A DNA stretch of 60,051 bases from Actinomycetes bacterium. Its GTDB lineage: Bacteria > Actinomycetota > Acidimicrobiia > Acidimicrobiales > SZUA-35. The notes under the pieces were generated by a model. The model saw only the letters and a program-made list of their open reading frames with translations, ran no database searches and had not been told where the DNA came from. Position numbers and translations under genes: made by a program. Positions 16,336 to 26,066 of this stretch are shown one piece after another. The stretch covers positions 1 through 60,051 of the forward strand of contig JAJRQY010000166.1 in the NCBI GenBank assembly GCA_024280015.1, in the 5' to 3' direction. Within the stretch, counting starts at the first letter, position 1; each line of letters opens with the position of its first letter.

Positions 16336-17711
16336 TGACTGACCCCTGTTTGTAGTACTCCAGGCCTGGAGTCTGTTCTTGACCTTGCTGAGCCCCGGCT
16401 GGCGGCAACGTTGGCTGCCATGCCGGCTGCGACCTGTTGAAGCGGCACGATCTGATGGGCGCTACCTCGTTTGGCAACCGATCCTGGCATTCCCCATACC
16501 GTGCTCGTTGCTTCATCTTGCACGATTACGTGGCCTCCGATGGAAGCGATCTCTTGACAACCATCGGCTCCGTCATGGCCCATTCCGGTCAGAACAACAG
16601 CGAGAACTTGTGGTCCATAGATCCTGGATGCGCTCTTGAAAAGGACATCAACCGCAGGGCGACAGCCATGAAGCTTTGGGCCTTCGGACATTGCGAGCCG
16701 TCCGCTCAGGTCAGCGATCTCCATGTGAAAGCCACCGGGTGCGACCCATACTTCGCCCGGACGGGGCACGGTGCCATCGACCGCTTCGTCAACCTTGAGT
16801 CGGACGTTGTCATTGAGAGCGGTCGCAAACTGCTTGGTGAATAGGGCTGGCATGTGCTGAACCAGGAGAATCGGGAGGGGGAAATCGACCGGTAGCCCAC
16901 CAAGAACAGTCCGAACAGCATCGGGGCCACCAGTTGATGCGCCGAGGACCACAATTGAACGAACTTGGTTCGGGGAACTCGGCAAGGTCGATGCTTTGAC
17001 ATTGCTGGTAGGAGGGCTCTTGTCTGGTGTCACCACCCGCGGAGTCAGTTCGTTTGGACGACTCTGGGTTTCGCTCCGGTACGTTCCGGTCCGGTCAGAG
17101 GGCGTTCGACTTGGTCGAGCTCGTGAGGTCCTCTCTGCTGGCTGGCTGGCTGGCGTCTGGCTGGCGTCTGGCTTTGTCAAAGGTGGCAACGCCAGCGCAG
17201 GAATCGAATTGAGAGAGCCGGGGCGTGTTCGCCCAAGTCCGACACCACTGCTTGACTTACCGTTGATGAGCCTCCCGTTGGTTTCTGGTTGATCAGAAGC
17301 GGTGGCAGAAGCGGCGGTGGTCGACGCTGCCCCACCGCTGGCACTTCGGCTCGAGCCGTTCGATCCCTCTTCAAGGAACCGGATGACAACAGACTCAAAC
17401 GACTCATCAAAGGCCTGAATTGCCACGAGTTCGGAAGGGATTGACAGGGCCTCAATGGAACGCAAGCTCCTGGCAAGCACCAGGACCTTAGTACTTGGGC
17501 ACTGCTCGGCAAGGAAGCGAAACAAGGTCTCCGCATCACTGGCAAATGGATCCAGAACCACAATGTCAGCGGTGACCGATCCATTGCGAATCGAGTCGCC
17601 GTTTGCTGCTACCGAGATCAGATTGATTCGCCGACAGGACGGTATCGCTGCTCGAAGTTCATCACGATCGTTGGTACGGCGCATGACTGCCGCCACAGTT
17701 GGGCCTACCAT
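16332..17711 (-). CDS. cheB: Chemotaxis methylesterase CheB with a degenerate receiver
   Basis: 459 aa. The C-terminal methylesterase domain (about 250-440) carries the triad Ser259 (GASTGGPDA), His286 (VQHMPALF) and Asp380 (GMGHDGADG) at the spacing of known CheB. The N-terminal 115 residues resemble a receiver: D54 in DIVVLDP fits the phospho-acceptor and LVLA the next strand, but the N-terminal acidic pair that binds magnesium is absent (VAAVMRRTNDRDE). A 130-residue Ser/Thr/Pro-rich linker with CTGG microsatellite DNA (about 17137-17175) joins the halves. It removes receptor methyl groups; control by CheA phosphorylation is doubtful. Confidence 0.9.
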   Translation of the reverse strand: MVGPTVAAVMRRTNDRDELRAAIPSCRRINLISVAANGDSIRNGSVTADIVVLDPFASDAETLFRFLAEQCPSTKVLVLARSLRSIEALSIPSELVAIQAFDESFESVVIRFLEEGSNGSSRSASGGAASTTAASATASDQPETNGRLINGKSSSGVGLGRTRPGSLNSIPALALPPLTKPDASQTPASQPAERTSRARPSRTPSDRTGTYRSETQSRPNELTPRVVTPDKSPPTSNVKASTLPSSPNQVRSIVVLGASTGGPDAVRTVLGGLPVDFPLPILLVQHMPALFTKQFATALNDNVRLKVDEAVDGTVPRPGEVWVAPGGFHMEIADLSGRLAMSEGPKLHGCRPAVDVLFKSASRIYGPQVLAVVLTGMGHDGADGCQEIASIGGHVIVQDEATSTVWGMPGSVAKRGSAHQIVPLQQVAAGMAANVAASRGSARSRTDSRPGVLQTGVSQ

Positions 17712-17809
17712 CAGACGCGCCGCCGTTCAATGTCGAGACAAGGGAAGATTACGAGAATCACAAGGTGCAGTCTCGGCTCCTATGGGTAGCGAATAAGGGC
17801 CAACAACCG

Positions 17810-18577
17810 TCAGTTCCAAGGCTCGAGCAGGATGGTCACGGTTGCTAGGTTGAACCCAATGTGGAACAGAACCGAGGGGCCAAGTCGTCCAGTTCTGACT
17901 CGAAGCAGGCCGGCAATCACTCCAAACATGAAAAGGCCGGGCAAGTTCAGCAGTTGTAGATGCACGACAGCAAAGATCCCTGCCGATAGCAAGATCGATG
18001 TCCAGTCACCAAAATGGAACCGCAATGCACCCAGAAGCAGCCCTCGGTAGAACAGTTCTTCGGCGATTGGAGCAGCAAGAGCCACCATCAAGGTCAACAG
18101 CCACGCGTCAGCTGGGCCATCGACCCGGTTAGTCAGCTCTCGAGCAGCCTGACCCGGCTCATCCTCGACCAACCAGCGCAGGATCGGCCAGTACAAGATC
18201 CAGACCAGAACAAGCTGGGTAAACGCTCCGAGCATCAAGCCACCGGGAACATCCTTGGCTCGAAGTTCTGCTCCGTAGTCAGCCAGCGGTCCTCGGCCGC
18301 GAAATCGGGAGGTAACGAGCGGCCCAGCCCCGTAGCCAATCCAGATCCCGATTGAGGCCAGAAAAAGCATAGGTATCGTCGTGTGTGAAATCGGACTCGC
18401 CGCATCTTGCACACCAGCCTGCGCCTCGGGCTGGTCTGGGCTCACGAACAGTAAATAGCCGAGAGCTCCACCGAACTGAGCAACCAGAAACCAAAAGGCG
18501 GCGTCGGGCAGGCCCCAACGCCGAAATGGAGATGGGGGATGTGAGGGGCCGCTGGACACACTGCAGACGATAGCCAA
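17810..18577 (-). CDS. CPBP family intramembrane metalloprotease
   Basis: A polytopic membrane protein of 255 aa with the three CPBP/Abi motifs: EELFYRG (EExxxR), FAVVHLQ (FxxxH) and FHIGFN (HxxxN/D), in membrane helices that form the metal site. Members cleave proteins within membranes, as in CAAX processing or bacteriocin self-immunity; the substrate here is unknown. It is divergent from ftsH with a 43-bp gap that must hold both promoters. Confidence 0.85.
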   Translation of the reverse strand: MAIVCSVSSGPSHPPSPFRRWGLPDAAFWFLVAQFGGALGYLLFVSPDQPEAQAGVQDAASPISHTTIPMLFLASIGIWIGYGAGPLVTSRFRGRGPLADYGAELRAKDVPGGLMLGAFTQLVLVWILYWPILRWLVEDEPGQAARELTNRVDGPADAWLLTLMVALAAPIAEELFYRGLLLGALRFHFGDWTSILLSAGIFAVVHLQLLNLPGLFMFGVIAGLLRVRTGRLGPSVLFHIGFNLATVTILLEPWN

Positions 18578-18608
18578 GGACCCGACCTGGAACTCTGCAG
18601 ATACCGCC

Positions 18609-18614
18609 TAGGAT
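18609..18614 (+). promoter_or_regulatory. -10 box of ftsH (leaderless)
   Basis: TAGGAT ends 6 nt before the ATG of ftsH and no Shine-Dalgarno is present, so transcription would begin at or next to the A of the start codon. Confidence 0.45.
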
Positions 18615-18620
18615 TAATAC

Positions 18621-20528
18621 ATGTCTGAAAACGGCTCGACGCCTCCTCCCCCGCCTGAGGGACGAAACCCAAAAATTCCCGGTAAATCTGATGGATCCTG
18701 GCCTCGTTGGTCGGCATGGATTGTTGTTGGCCTGATCATCACCTTGTTCGTCGCCAGCATGAACCTCAACCAGGACACCAGCGAAGAAAAAACCTATACC
18801 GAGTTCCTCGAACAAGTTAGGAAGGACGAGGTCAAGTCACTGGAGTTCGACAACAGAGACTATGACATCGTCTACACCTTGAGAGATGGCGACGAAGAGG
18901 TGAGAACTGTTGGCTTGCGAGACTTCAGCGAAGCTGACCGCGCTCTCTTCATTGAGCACAAGGTTGATCTGAAGCCGGTCACGAACACTCCCGGACTTCT
19001 TGCATCCTTGCTCCCAATTTTCCTTCCCTTCATGATTGTCATTGGTTTCTTCTGGTGGATGGCCAAGCGCCAGCAGTCCCAGATGGGTGGAATCATGTCC
19101 ATTGGCCGGTCCAAGGCCAAGACCTATTCCTCGGAAAGGCCGGGTACAACCTTTTCCGACGTTGCCGGCTACGCCAACGTGAAGAAGGAAATCACTGAGG
19201 TAATTGACTTCCTCAAGGACCCCTCCAAGTTCGCCGAGGTCGGCGCACGCATTCCAAAGGGTGTGCTCTTGGTTGGACCTCCCGGTACCGGAAAGACCCT
19301 TATCGCCCGAGCAGTGGCGGGCGAAGCTGGTGTTCCCTTCTTGTCGGTAACGGGCTCAGACTTCATGGAGATGTTCGTCGGAGTCGGAGCCAGCCGTGTC
19401 CGCGATCTCTTCAACGAAGCTCGCAAGATGGGTCGCGCAATCATTTTCATCGACGAGATAGACTCCATCGGGCGCAAGCGTGGCGCAGGCATGGGTGGTG
19501 GCCACGACGAGCGTGAGCAGACCCTCAACCAGATGCTGGCCGAGATGGACGGATTTGAGGCAACGGTCGGCATTGTCATGATTGCCGCCACCAACCGCCC
19601 GGACATCCTCGATCCTGCCCTGTTACGACCAGGCCGCTTTGACCGCCAGGTCGTTGTGCCTCTTCCCGAGCTCAATGACCGCAAAGAAATCCTGAACGTT
19701 CACATCAAGCACAAGCGAATGTCTGATGACGTCGATGTCGACGTAATCGCCCGCGGAACACCAGGAATGTCCGGAGCTGATCTGGCAAACCTGGTCAACG
19801 AAGCTGCCCTATTCGCCGTCCGCGGTGGAGCAAAGGAAGTCAGCGCTGCCCACTTCGACCAAGCTCGTGACCGTGTCCTAATGGGTGTCAAGCGCGACTC
19901 AATGGTGCTTAGTCCACAAGAACGAGAAGCAGTCGCCTACCACGAGGCTGGCCACGCCTTGTGCGCCGCGGTGCTACCCAATGCCGACCCGCTTCACAAG
20001 GTCACCATCATTCCCAGTGGAATGGCTCTCGGTGTGACCATGCAGTTGCCCGAAATCGAGCGCCACATTTATCGTCGTGACTACATCGAGGACCGCCTCA
20101 TTGTCATGCTCGGCGGACGCATGGCCGAAGAGCTGGTATTCCAGATGGGTTCAACCGGCGCATCCGATGACCTTATGAAGGCCACCGAAACCGCAACCAA
20201 GATGGTGAAAGAATGGGGCATGAGCACCAAGGTTGGACCAATGGCTTGGGGTGGTAGTGGCCAGGTCTTCCTCGGAGACTCCCTCATGGAGGGCCGCGAA
20301 TACTCCGATGAGACCGCTCGTGTCATTGACGAAGAAATCCAAGCAATCTTGCTGAAGATGGAAGATCGATGCCGCTCGGTCTTGACCGAGAACCGGAGCG
20401 CATTGGACCTGGTTGCCCGGAACCTGTTGGAACACGAGACCGTCGATGGCAAGGAAGTTGATCGTCTGATCGAGCTTTCTCGTTCTGGCCCAGTTGTTGG
20501 TTCTACTGAGCCGGTACCGGCTTCCTAG
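18621..20528 (+). CDS. ftsH: ATP-dependent zinc metalloprotease FtsH
   Basis: A full-length FtsH of 635 aa. Two membrane spans (32-48, 127-147) flank a short periplasmic domain. The AAA domain has Walker A GPPGTGKT (219-226), Walker B IIFIDEID and the second region of homology [19 protein letters not shown]. The zinc site is HEAGH (441-445). The hexamer degrades membrane and short-lived cytoplasmic proteins. The Pro-rich N-terminus and the short C-terminal tail are normal variation. It runs convergently into the thioredoxin-like gene and shares 4 bp with it. Confidence 0.96.
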   Translation: MSENGSTPPPPPEGRNPKIPGKSDGSWPRWSAWIVVGLIITLFVASMNLNQDTSEEKTYTEFLEQVRKDEVKSLEFDNRDYDIVYTLRDGDEEVRTVGLRDFSEADRALFIEHKVDLKPVTNTPGLLASLLPIFLPFMIVIGFFWWMAKRQQSQMGGIMSIGRSKAKTYSSERPGTTFSDVAGYANVKKEITEVIDFLKDPSKFAEVGARIPKGVLLVGPPGTGKTLIARAVAGEAGVPFLSVTGSDFMEMFVGVGASRVRDLFNEARKMGRAIIFIDEIDSIGRKRGAGMGGGHDEREQTLNQMLAEMDGFEATVGIVMIAATNRPDILDPALLRPGRFDRQVVVPLPELNDRKEILNVHIKHKRMSDDVDVDVIARGTPGMSGADLANLVNEAALFAVRGGAKEVSAAHFDQARDRVLMGVKRDSMVLSPQEREAVAYHEAGHALCAAVLPNADPLHKVTIIPSGMALGVTMQLPEIERHIYRRDYIEDRLIVMLGGRMAEELVFQMGSTGASDDLMKATETATKMVKEWGMSTKVGPMAWGGSGQVFLGDSLMEGREYSDETARVIDEEIQAILLKMEDRCRSVLTENRSALDLVARNLLEHETVDGKEVDRLIELSRSGPVVGSTEPVPAS

Positions 20529-20953
20529 GCCAGCTGGTCAGCAATCTCCGCACGGTCCAGCGGACCGAAATACGACCGCAAAACCACGCCCTGATCATCA
20601 ACAATCAGAGTCGTTGGCACGCCGTCAATCTTGTAGCGCTGATGGAGGTCGGGCGTCTCCTCGATCTCGATCTTCTGGATGACCACTCCCTTACTGCCGG
20701 CTATCTCACTATCGGCTGCCTCACCGGCAGCAGCACGCACAACGTCCCAAGCCGCGACACATCCGTCGCAGGTCACCGAGGTGAACATGACAACCAGGGT
20801 CGCGACGTCCGGGGAAACAAAATCGCAACGATCAATCTGCACCGGTGCGCGATAAGACGGAGCTGTTGGAGCCTCTGGTCGCCGCCGTTGAAGCACGAGG
20901 GAGACCCCAACGGCCAGGGCAGTCAAAACCAGCAAGACAACGAGGCGTTCCAT
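20525..20953 (-). CDS. Membrane-anchored thioredoxin-like protein
   Basis: 142 aa. An N-terminal signal anchor (RLVVLLVLTALAVGVSLVL) is followed by a thioredoxin fold: VVMFTSVTCDGC with a CDGC active-site motif, IEETPDLHQRYKIDGVPTTLIVDDQG carrying the cis-Pro, and a short C-terminal helix. The tryptophan before the motif is missing. It probably acts as an extracytoplasmic disulphide reductase or exchange protein. It lies 37 bp after the DUF5719 gene and is likely the third gene of that operon. Confidence 0.8.
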   Translation of the reverse strand: MERLVVLLVLTALAVGVSLVLQRRRPEAPTAPSYRAPVQIDRCDFVSPDVATLVVMFTSVTCDGCVAAWDVVRAAAGEAADSEIAGSKGVVIQKIEIEETPDLHQRYKIDGVPTTLIVDDQGVVLRSYFGPLDRAEIADQLA

Positions 20954-20990
20954 TGTCGAAGGAGGCTAGCAGGATCGAGCTATCGCTGAC

Positions 20991-22556
20991 CTAGCGCGGC
21001 AGGGTCGGAATGGCAGGCACCACATCATGGCGCTGGCCGGGGATGATTACTTGAGCCTCAACCACGATGGGTGCACTTGCAGTCACGACGATTGGTGCGG
21101 CCTCAGCTGCCGAGGTGACAGGCAGCACAACACGGCCATCAGGTTGCACGATGGCCCGAATCGGAGGTTGCCATTCGCCAGCAACAAGGAGGCGGGCCTC
21201 CACGGATGCGCCCTCTTCACCAGCAGACAGGACGAGTGCGGTTCCGCCCTCAGGTGCCAGAGTCACCCACGGGACTACCCAGCGGGTCGAAGACTGTTCA
21301 ACCCCTCGCGTCATCGCTACTCCAAGATCAGGTATTGGCTGCAACAAGGATGTTTCGGGTTCAAGGCCTTCAAGTTCTTCGACGGGAATCTCGTCTGACT
21401 CACCGTCTTGGCGAACCAGGGTTTTGATTCGGGCATTGTCTCCGCCAGCGCCGATAAGCGACTCATCAATGGCGGGACTGAGGTGCCAACGTTCGGCCAC
21501 GATTGGAGTCCCATTGGCCGAAACAACACGAATACCAAGTTCGTAGGGCAGGATGAGCCCAATCTCAGCCGCGGCCTGATCCAGGTCAATCAAGATCGTT
21601 CGACCCGGGCCAATCGACAACTCACGAGGCAGCAAGCCATACGACAACAGATCAGCAGGGTCAGCGGGGTCAAGGAACAGGTCGATCTCGGCCGTCATCT
21701 CTGTCGGATTCGTGATCGCTAGCCGGTTGTCGCTTGTCTCGGTCAACAACCCCGAAGCGAAGGTCCATTGGGTCTTGGGATGGGTGACCCCCAGCTGCAA
21801 CGACGCACCAACAGGTCCAAGCGTGCCGTCAAAGGTCTGCAGTCGTTCGACAACAACCTGTCCTTGAACCGTCCGAATTTCCGCGGCAACAAGGGGTTCT
21901 CGGGCAACAAATTCGGTCACATCAATCACCAGAACCGACTTGGCGGCCACGACTCGTGACTCGAGGTCTTTAGGTTCTCGAATTCGAGTATCGGTGTGGA
22001 ATGTCGCCCCAAAGACAATGGCGTTCAGGGAGGGATTCATGACAGAGAGGTAGTAGTGAGTATCGCGAGTCGTGATTCCGCCCCCAAAGAACCATTGTCC
22101 GGCGGTAGCCGTTGAACAGGGGCCCTCAGCCACTCCAGTAGCACTGACCACTCGATGCCCGACAACACCTTCACCACCGGTGACTTCGACAATCGCTCCG
22201 ACGGAGTCTCCAACAGCCAGTGTGGCTAGATCGATTACCTCCGTTGTTCGCGGAGCCAGATCCAACCGAAGGGCCGATCCCGGCCCGGCCTCCGTCAAGG
22301 TCTCCACCGTGGCCAGGGCTGGCTGGTCAGACAGGTTGCTCACATAAACCGTATGGGTAGCGAACCCGCTCTCACTGGTCGAGCCGACCGAGCAATACCA
22401 GTCTGAGCTGTGTAGGGCAGGCTCGCTCAGAACGGGAGTCACAATAGCTGTTTCCAGCTCAGGGTCGATCGGAATGTCGCTGTGCTCAACCCGGTCAAAC
22501 AAAACCCCAGCCACCAGTGATCCAAGAAGAACGGCAATGGTTGTCCAACGGATCAT
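20991..22556 (-). CDS. DUF5719-type secreted or anchored protein
   Basis: 521 aa. One N-terminal hydrophobic anchor (WTTIAVLLGSLVAGVLF) is followed by an all-beta extracellular part with repeated short segments such as HTVYVSNLSDQPALATVETL and RLAITNPTEMTAEIDLFL. The opening DWYCSVGST... and the position directly after a large GT2 membrane gene fit the actinobacterial DUF5719 family of unknown function. The two genes overlap by 4 bp. It may take part in cell-surface glycan assembly (inference from context only). Confidence 0.65.
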   Translation of the reverse strand: MIRWTTIAVLLGSLVAGVLFDRVEHSDIPIDPELETAIVTPVLSEPALHSSDWYCSVGSTSESGFATHTVYVSNLSDQPALATVETLTEAGPGSALRLDLAPRTTEVIDLATLAVGDSVGAIVEVTGGEGVVGHRVVSATGVAEGPCSTATAGQWFFGGGITTRDTHYYLSVMNPSLNAIVFGATFHTDTRIREPKDLESRVVAAKSVLVIDVTEFVAREPLVAAEIRTVQGQVVVERLQTFDGTLGPVGASLQLGVTHPKTQWTFASGLLTETSDNRLAITNPTEMTAEIDLFLDPADPADLLSYGLLPRELSIGPGRTILIDLDQAAAEIGLILPYELGIRVVSANGTPIVAERWHLSPAIDESLIGAGGDNARIKTLVRQDGESDEIPVEELEGLEPETSLLQPIPDLGVAMTRGVEQSSTRWVVPWVTLAPEGGTALVLSAGEEGASVEARLLVAGEWQPPIRAIVQPDGRVVLPVTSAAEAAPIVVTASAPIVVEAQVIIPGQRHDVVPAIPTLPR

Positions 22557-25500
22557 TGTGTTTCTCCACTTCTGGTCTGAGCCAGTAGGAAGGCCAGGAC
22601 TACCAAGACGGCTTGCAAAACCAGCGCGATCCGGCGATAGCCGCTGTCGCCATACCTCAGATCGACCGAATCGAGGGTTGCCCCGGTGGCAGGTTCGACC
22701 ATGAGCATGCCGCCCTGAGTCACCGAGACCTTGTTGCCGTTCGAGGAAGTCCAGCCGCGGCCATCAACGGCAATCCAGAGCTGTTCGGCCTCGATAGTCG
22801 TTCCGTGCCACCGACCCGAGGCTTCAACCTCCAGGTCTGCTCGGGTGCTTGCAGCCAGATCAACCGAGAGTTGGTCAGTCAACGCGGACGAAACTCCACT
22901 GAGGTCGACATTGACAACGGCCGGCCCAGCAGAGGCCCCGTTCTCGTAAACGACCAGGCTCGGGATGCCAGCCAGTCGCTCCAAGTCAAGCTGACTTTGC
23001 AGAGCGAGCACCACTCCTTGTGCTGGCTTGTCATCCGGGTGAAAGACGTGGCCCTCATAGGGCGGTGGAGCCAGCTGGTTTACCACGACAACAAAGTCAA
23101 TCCCATAGAGGCTCAAGAGACGACCAAGCCGGACGGTCTCCCCACGAGCAGCGAGATCAAGGCGATTGCCAATCTCCGCAGTTGCGCCATAGCCACTGGG
23201 GACCCACCGATTCAGGGCGCTTGGTTCTGCACCATCGGTAACAGCAAAATGCACGCCACCCGGTGACCGTTCTGTGTCAACGGGAGAAACTGCCGGGTGA
23301 GCAAGCCACAAAACCCTAGTCGTCCCTTCGTCACGGCCCTCCAGGTCGGCAGTGAATGAACCATAGTTGTGGGTAGGCAGGCCCCAGCGGCCCCCTAGCG
23401 AGGAGGAGAATCCGAGCAATGAGACACCGACCAGCCCGACCACACCGGCAAGAACCGAGACCTGTCGCCATCCGAAGCGATGGGTACGCAGGTCGATCTC
23501 TACTGATCTTGCACCGACGCCTACGGCAAGAGCTAAGCCCACAGCGGCCAATACGAGCACAAGTTCGGGAGCAGGCAGTCCGAGGGGGAGAACTCCGCGC
23601 CGTTCGACCCACAACCCGAACCAGGAAACAAGTGCCAAGGTCCAGCCAATGACCGCGACGTCAAACCGCCGGCCACGCCCGATAACGAGCGACACCGCTG
23701 CAGCCACCAGGAGGCCAAGGACGAGGACCGATGGGTCTCCGCTTGGCGAAAAGCGCATCAGGTCGGCCAGAGAGTCGAACTGACTTTCCGCAGACGGTGG
23801 ACCAATCAGCCATTCCCATGACAGTCCTGACAAGACATCAACCGTCCATGGCACGTGCAAGACAACCGGGACAACGACCACGACTCCAGCTCCCAGGATG
23901 AGTCGTTGCATTCCTGCGGTGCGAACAATCAGCAGCGAGCCAATGGTCACCGCCATGACGGCGGCCAATGCCAAGGGGATTGAGGCTGGGACGAAGGTGA
24001 CCAACATGGTCACAAGAAGTCCAAGTCGAAGCAGCCGGGTCGGCAGATCTCGTTTGACGATTCCTGGCCCGCCGGGGCCACCCACTGTGCCGTATGGAGC
24101 GAGGCCTTGAGTTTTGAGAATTGACCCGACGAGGGTCGGGGCACCGGCAAATACGATGAGGGCGTCCCAACGTCCTGCGGACATCGCCGCCACCATGACC
24201 GGGTTGAACACGTACGCCAGGGTGGCCAACGAGCTGGCTCGCAAGCTGTCGAATGGTCGCAGGAGTCGCCACATTCCTAGTCCGCCAAGAAGAACGGGAC
24301 CAAAGAGCAGTAACCAGTTGAGAAGCCCTGGAGCCCAGAAGAAGATGGCTCGCAAGACTCCGAGCACAACAAGCGCGGTCGGTGCGTTTCCGGGACCACC
24401 CAGGCCCGCACTGCGCCAGCCTCCAAACCATTCGCTCAATAGTGTCCCGGCGCTAGGAAGGAGGGGTATCTGGCCAACGGGAACAAATCCACCAGCCACC
24501 AGATTACGTCCCCCAAAGAACAGGGCAACCATCAAGACTGCGGCGATCACCATGCCATCTCGATCGACGGTGCTGTCTTGGTTGGTGAGGGATTCTCGAA
24601 CCGAGCCGACCATGTTTGACAAGCGATCCTGGCGTGTGCCGAACTGCTTGCGGAAGTATTGACTGACTCGAGCCGAGCCTCCGACCTGCAGGGCGTGAAT
24701 CTCTCGGTCTGACACCTTTCGGGTCACTTGAACAATGCGGCGTCGCTCTCGAATCTCATCCAAACGGGCCGCGTTCCAGCTGATTGCCCCAATTGCGGCT
24801 CGGGCTTGAGGCCTGTGGCCAGAGAACAAGGCGTACGCGGCCTCAAGGAGCAGCAGCAGGAGTGCGATTGGCACATGCGTGAGGAGTGAGTATCGACCCG
24901 AAACAACAAGGAGCGTTCGCAACCGGTGACGCCCCGTGGACTGACGACGCTCATCGGTGGAGCCAAGTTCGGGGTGGTCATTCAGATGACGGGCTCGTGC
25001 CGCCGGGACAGTCATCACTCGGGCCCCGGCTAGATGGGCTCGCCAACACAAGTCCAGGTCTTCACCCAGTGAGTGGATAACTGGATCAAAGCCGTTGAGT
25101 GCGGTGAAGAGATCGGTCCGGATGAGTTGGACTCCGCTTGGAGCAACAAAGACGTCGCGAACAGAATCGTATTGCTCCTGATCAAATTCATCAGGCTCGA
25201 CCAGATCGATTTGCACACCAAAACGATCCGATGAACGCCCAATTTGTTGCAGCCGCCTCCGGTCTTCCCACTGCACCACCTTCGGGGTGACAATGCCCGC
25301 GTTTGAACGGTAGAGCTCCTCGACGAGGGTGGAGGTACAGCGGGCATCGAGGGCAACGTCGTCATGACAGATCAGGAGGAAGGCTGCTCCCGATATCAGG
25401 GTCATTGCCTGATTGGCGGCGGCGGAGAACCCCGGAGCACCGGTGACCCGGTGAATGTATGCGTCGGGGATCACCGCGGCCACCTGCTCAGCGATCGGGT

Positions 25501-25858
25501 CATCGTCAGCGGCGTCAACCACCAGCACCGAGAAGTTGGCGTAGTCCTGGGCGGCTAGCGAGGCCAGCGTCTCGGCAAAGCCGTCCCCGGGATTGGTGGC
25601 AACAATGATGGCGACAACGGCTGGGGCGTCACCATCGACGAGGTCAGTATTCTGTTCGACCTCAATACCCGCCACCTCAATACCCGCGTCGTCTCCAGCC
25701 GCGTCGTCTCCAAGGGCAGAGTCCGCAGTGTTGGGGTCAGCAAGAGAGTCCTCCACGGTTGTGGCTGGTGGATTGTCAGACTGTGGTGACGAGGGAGGCG
25801 ACGTAGGTTCGGTCACGGGTCCCTCAGAGTAGTCGTGTTCCTCATGATTGTTTGACAC
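22553..25858 (-). CDS. GT2 glycosyltransferase with large membrane C-terminus
   Basis: 1101 aa. After an acidic Ser/Pro-rich leader (1-75), residues about 80-330 form a GT-A domain: VVAIIVATNPGDGFAETLASL, the metal-binding HDDV, and GEDLDLCWRAHLAGARV, the WbbL/rhamnosyl-type catalytic loop. The remaining 700 residues hold about a dozen membrane spans and a final extracytoplasmic domain with a last span at the C-terminus. Similar proteins next to DUF5719 and manB are typical of Actinobacteria. It probably transfers a sugar during cell-envelope polysaccharide synthesis; acceptor and donor are unknown. Confidence 0.85.
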   Translation of the reverse strand: MSNNHEEHDYSEGPVTEPTSPPSSPQSDNPPATTVEDSLADPNTADSALGDDAAGDDAGIEVAGIEVEQNTDLVDGDAPAVVAIIVATNPGDGFAETLASLAAQDYANFSVLVVDAADDDPIAEQVAAVIPDAYIHRVTGAPGFSAAANQAMTLISGAAFLLICHDDVALDARCTSTLVEELYRSNAGIVTPKVVQWEDRRRLQQIGRSSDRFGVQIDLVEPDEFDQEQYDSVRDVFVAPSGVQLIRTDLFTALNGFDPVIHSLGEDLDLCWRAHLAGARVMTVPAARARHLNDHPELGSTDERRQSTGRHRLRTLLVVSGRYSLLTHVPIALLLLLLEAAYALFSGHRPQARAAIGAISWNAARLDEIRERRRIVQVTRKVSDREIHALQVGGSARVSQYFRKQFGTRQDRLSNMVGSVRESLTNQDSTVDRDGMVIAAVLMVALFFGGRNLVAGGFVPVGQIPLLPSAGTLLSEWFGGWRSAGLGGPGNAPTALVVLGVLRAIFFWAPGLLNWLLLFGPVLLGGLGMWRLLRPFDSLRASSLATLAYVFNPVMVAAMSAGRWDALIVFAGAPTLVGSILKTQGLAPYGTVGGPGGPGIVKRDLPTRLLRLGLLVTMLVTFVPASIPLALAAVMAVTIGSLLIVRTAGMQRLILGAGVVVVVPVVLHVPWTVDVLSGLSWEWLIGPPSAESQFDSLADLMRFSPSGDPSVLVLGLLVAAAVSLVIGRGRRFDVAVIGWTLALVSWFGLWVERRGVLPLGLPAPELVLVLAAVGLALAVGVGARSVEIDLRTHRFGWRQVSVLAGVVGLVGVSLLGFSSSLGGRWGLPTHNYGSFTADLEGRDEGTTRVLWLAHPAVSPVDTERSPGGVHFAVTDGAEPSALNRWVPSGYGATAEIGNRLDLAARGETVRLGRLLSLYGIDFVVVVNQLAPPPYEGHVFHPDDKPAQGVVLALQSQLDLERLAGIPSLVVYENGASAGPAVVNVDLSGVSSALTDQLSVDLAASTRADLEVEASGRWHGTTIEAEQLWIAVDGRGWTSSNGNKVSVTQGGMLMVEPATGATLDSVDLRYGDSGYRRIALVLQAVLVVLAFLLAQTRSGETQ

Positions 25859-25946
25859 CCTCGGCGCCCAGATTCGCCTATCTACTGGGTTGTTTCACCT
25901 GTTCATGGGTATCCAGCCCTGACCAATCACAACTCTCAGCTCACCG

Positions 25947-25989
25947 TCCATCCACCAGTCCATCCACCAGGCCATCCACCAGGCCATCC
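25947..25989. repeat. 12-bp tandem repeat, 3.6 copies
   Basis: Units KCCATCCACCAG begin at 25947, 25959 and 25971, with a partial unit from 25983. It lies in the 208-bp region between the divergent GT2 and rmd genes, which otherwise holds only promoter-like sequence. Confidence 0.9.
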
Positions 25990-26052
25990 TCCTTTGCCAT
26001 GCGAAGGCTGATCTCATCACACCGGCTCTCATCGCACTGTCTCAATTGGGGC

Positions 26053-26058
26053 TAACAT
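26053..26058 (+). promoter_or_regulatory. -10 box candidate of rmd
   Basis: TAACAT ends 8 nt before GTG 26067 and supports that codon as a leaderless start rather than the TTG at 26046 that opens the frame. Confidence 0.35.
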
Positions 26059-26066
26059 GTCGGACC

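Noticed and set aside
25947-25989. CRISPR-like array
   Set aside because: The units are 12 bp, adjacent and without spacers; it is a simple tandem repeat.
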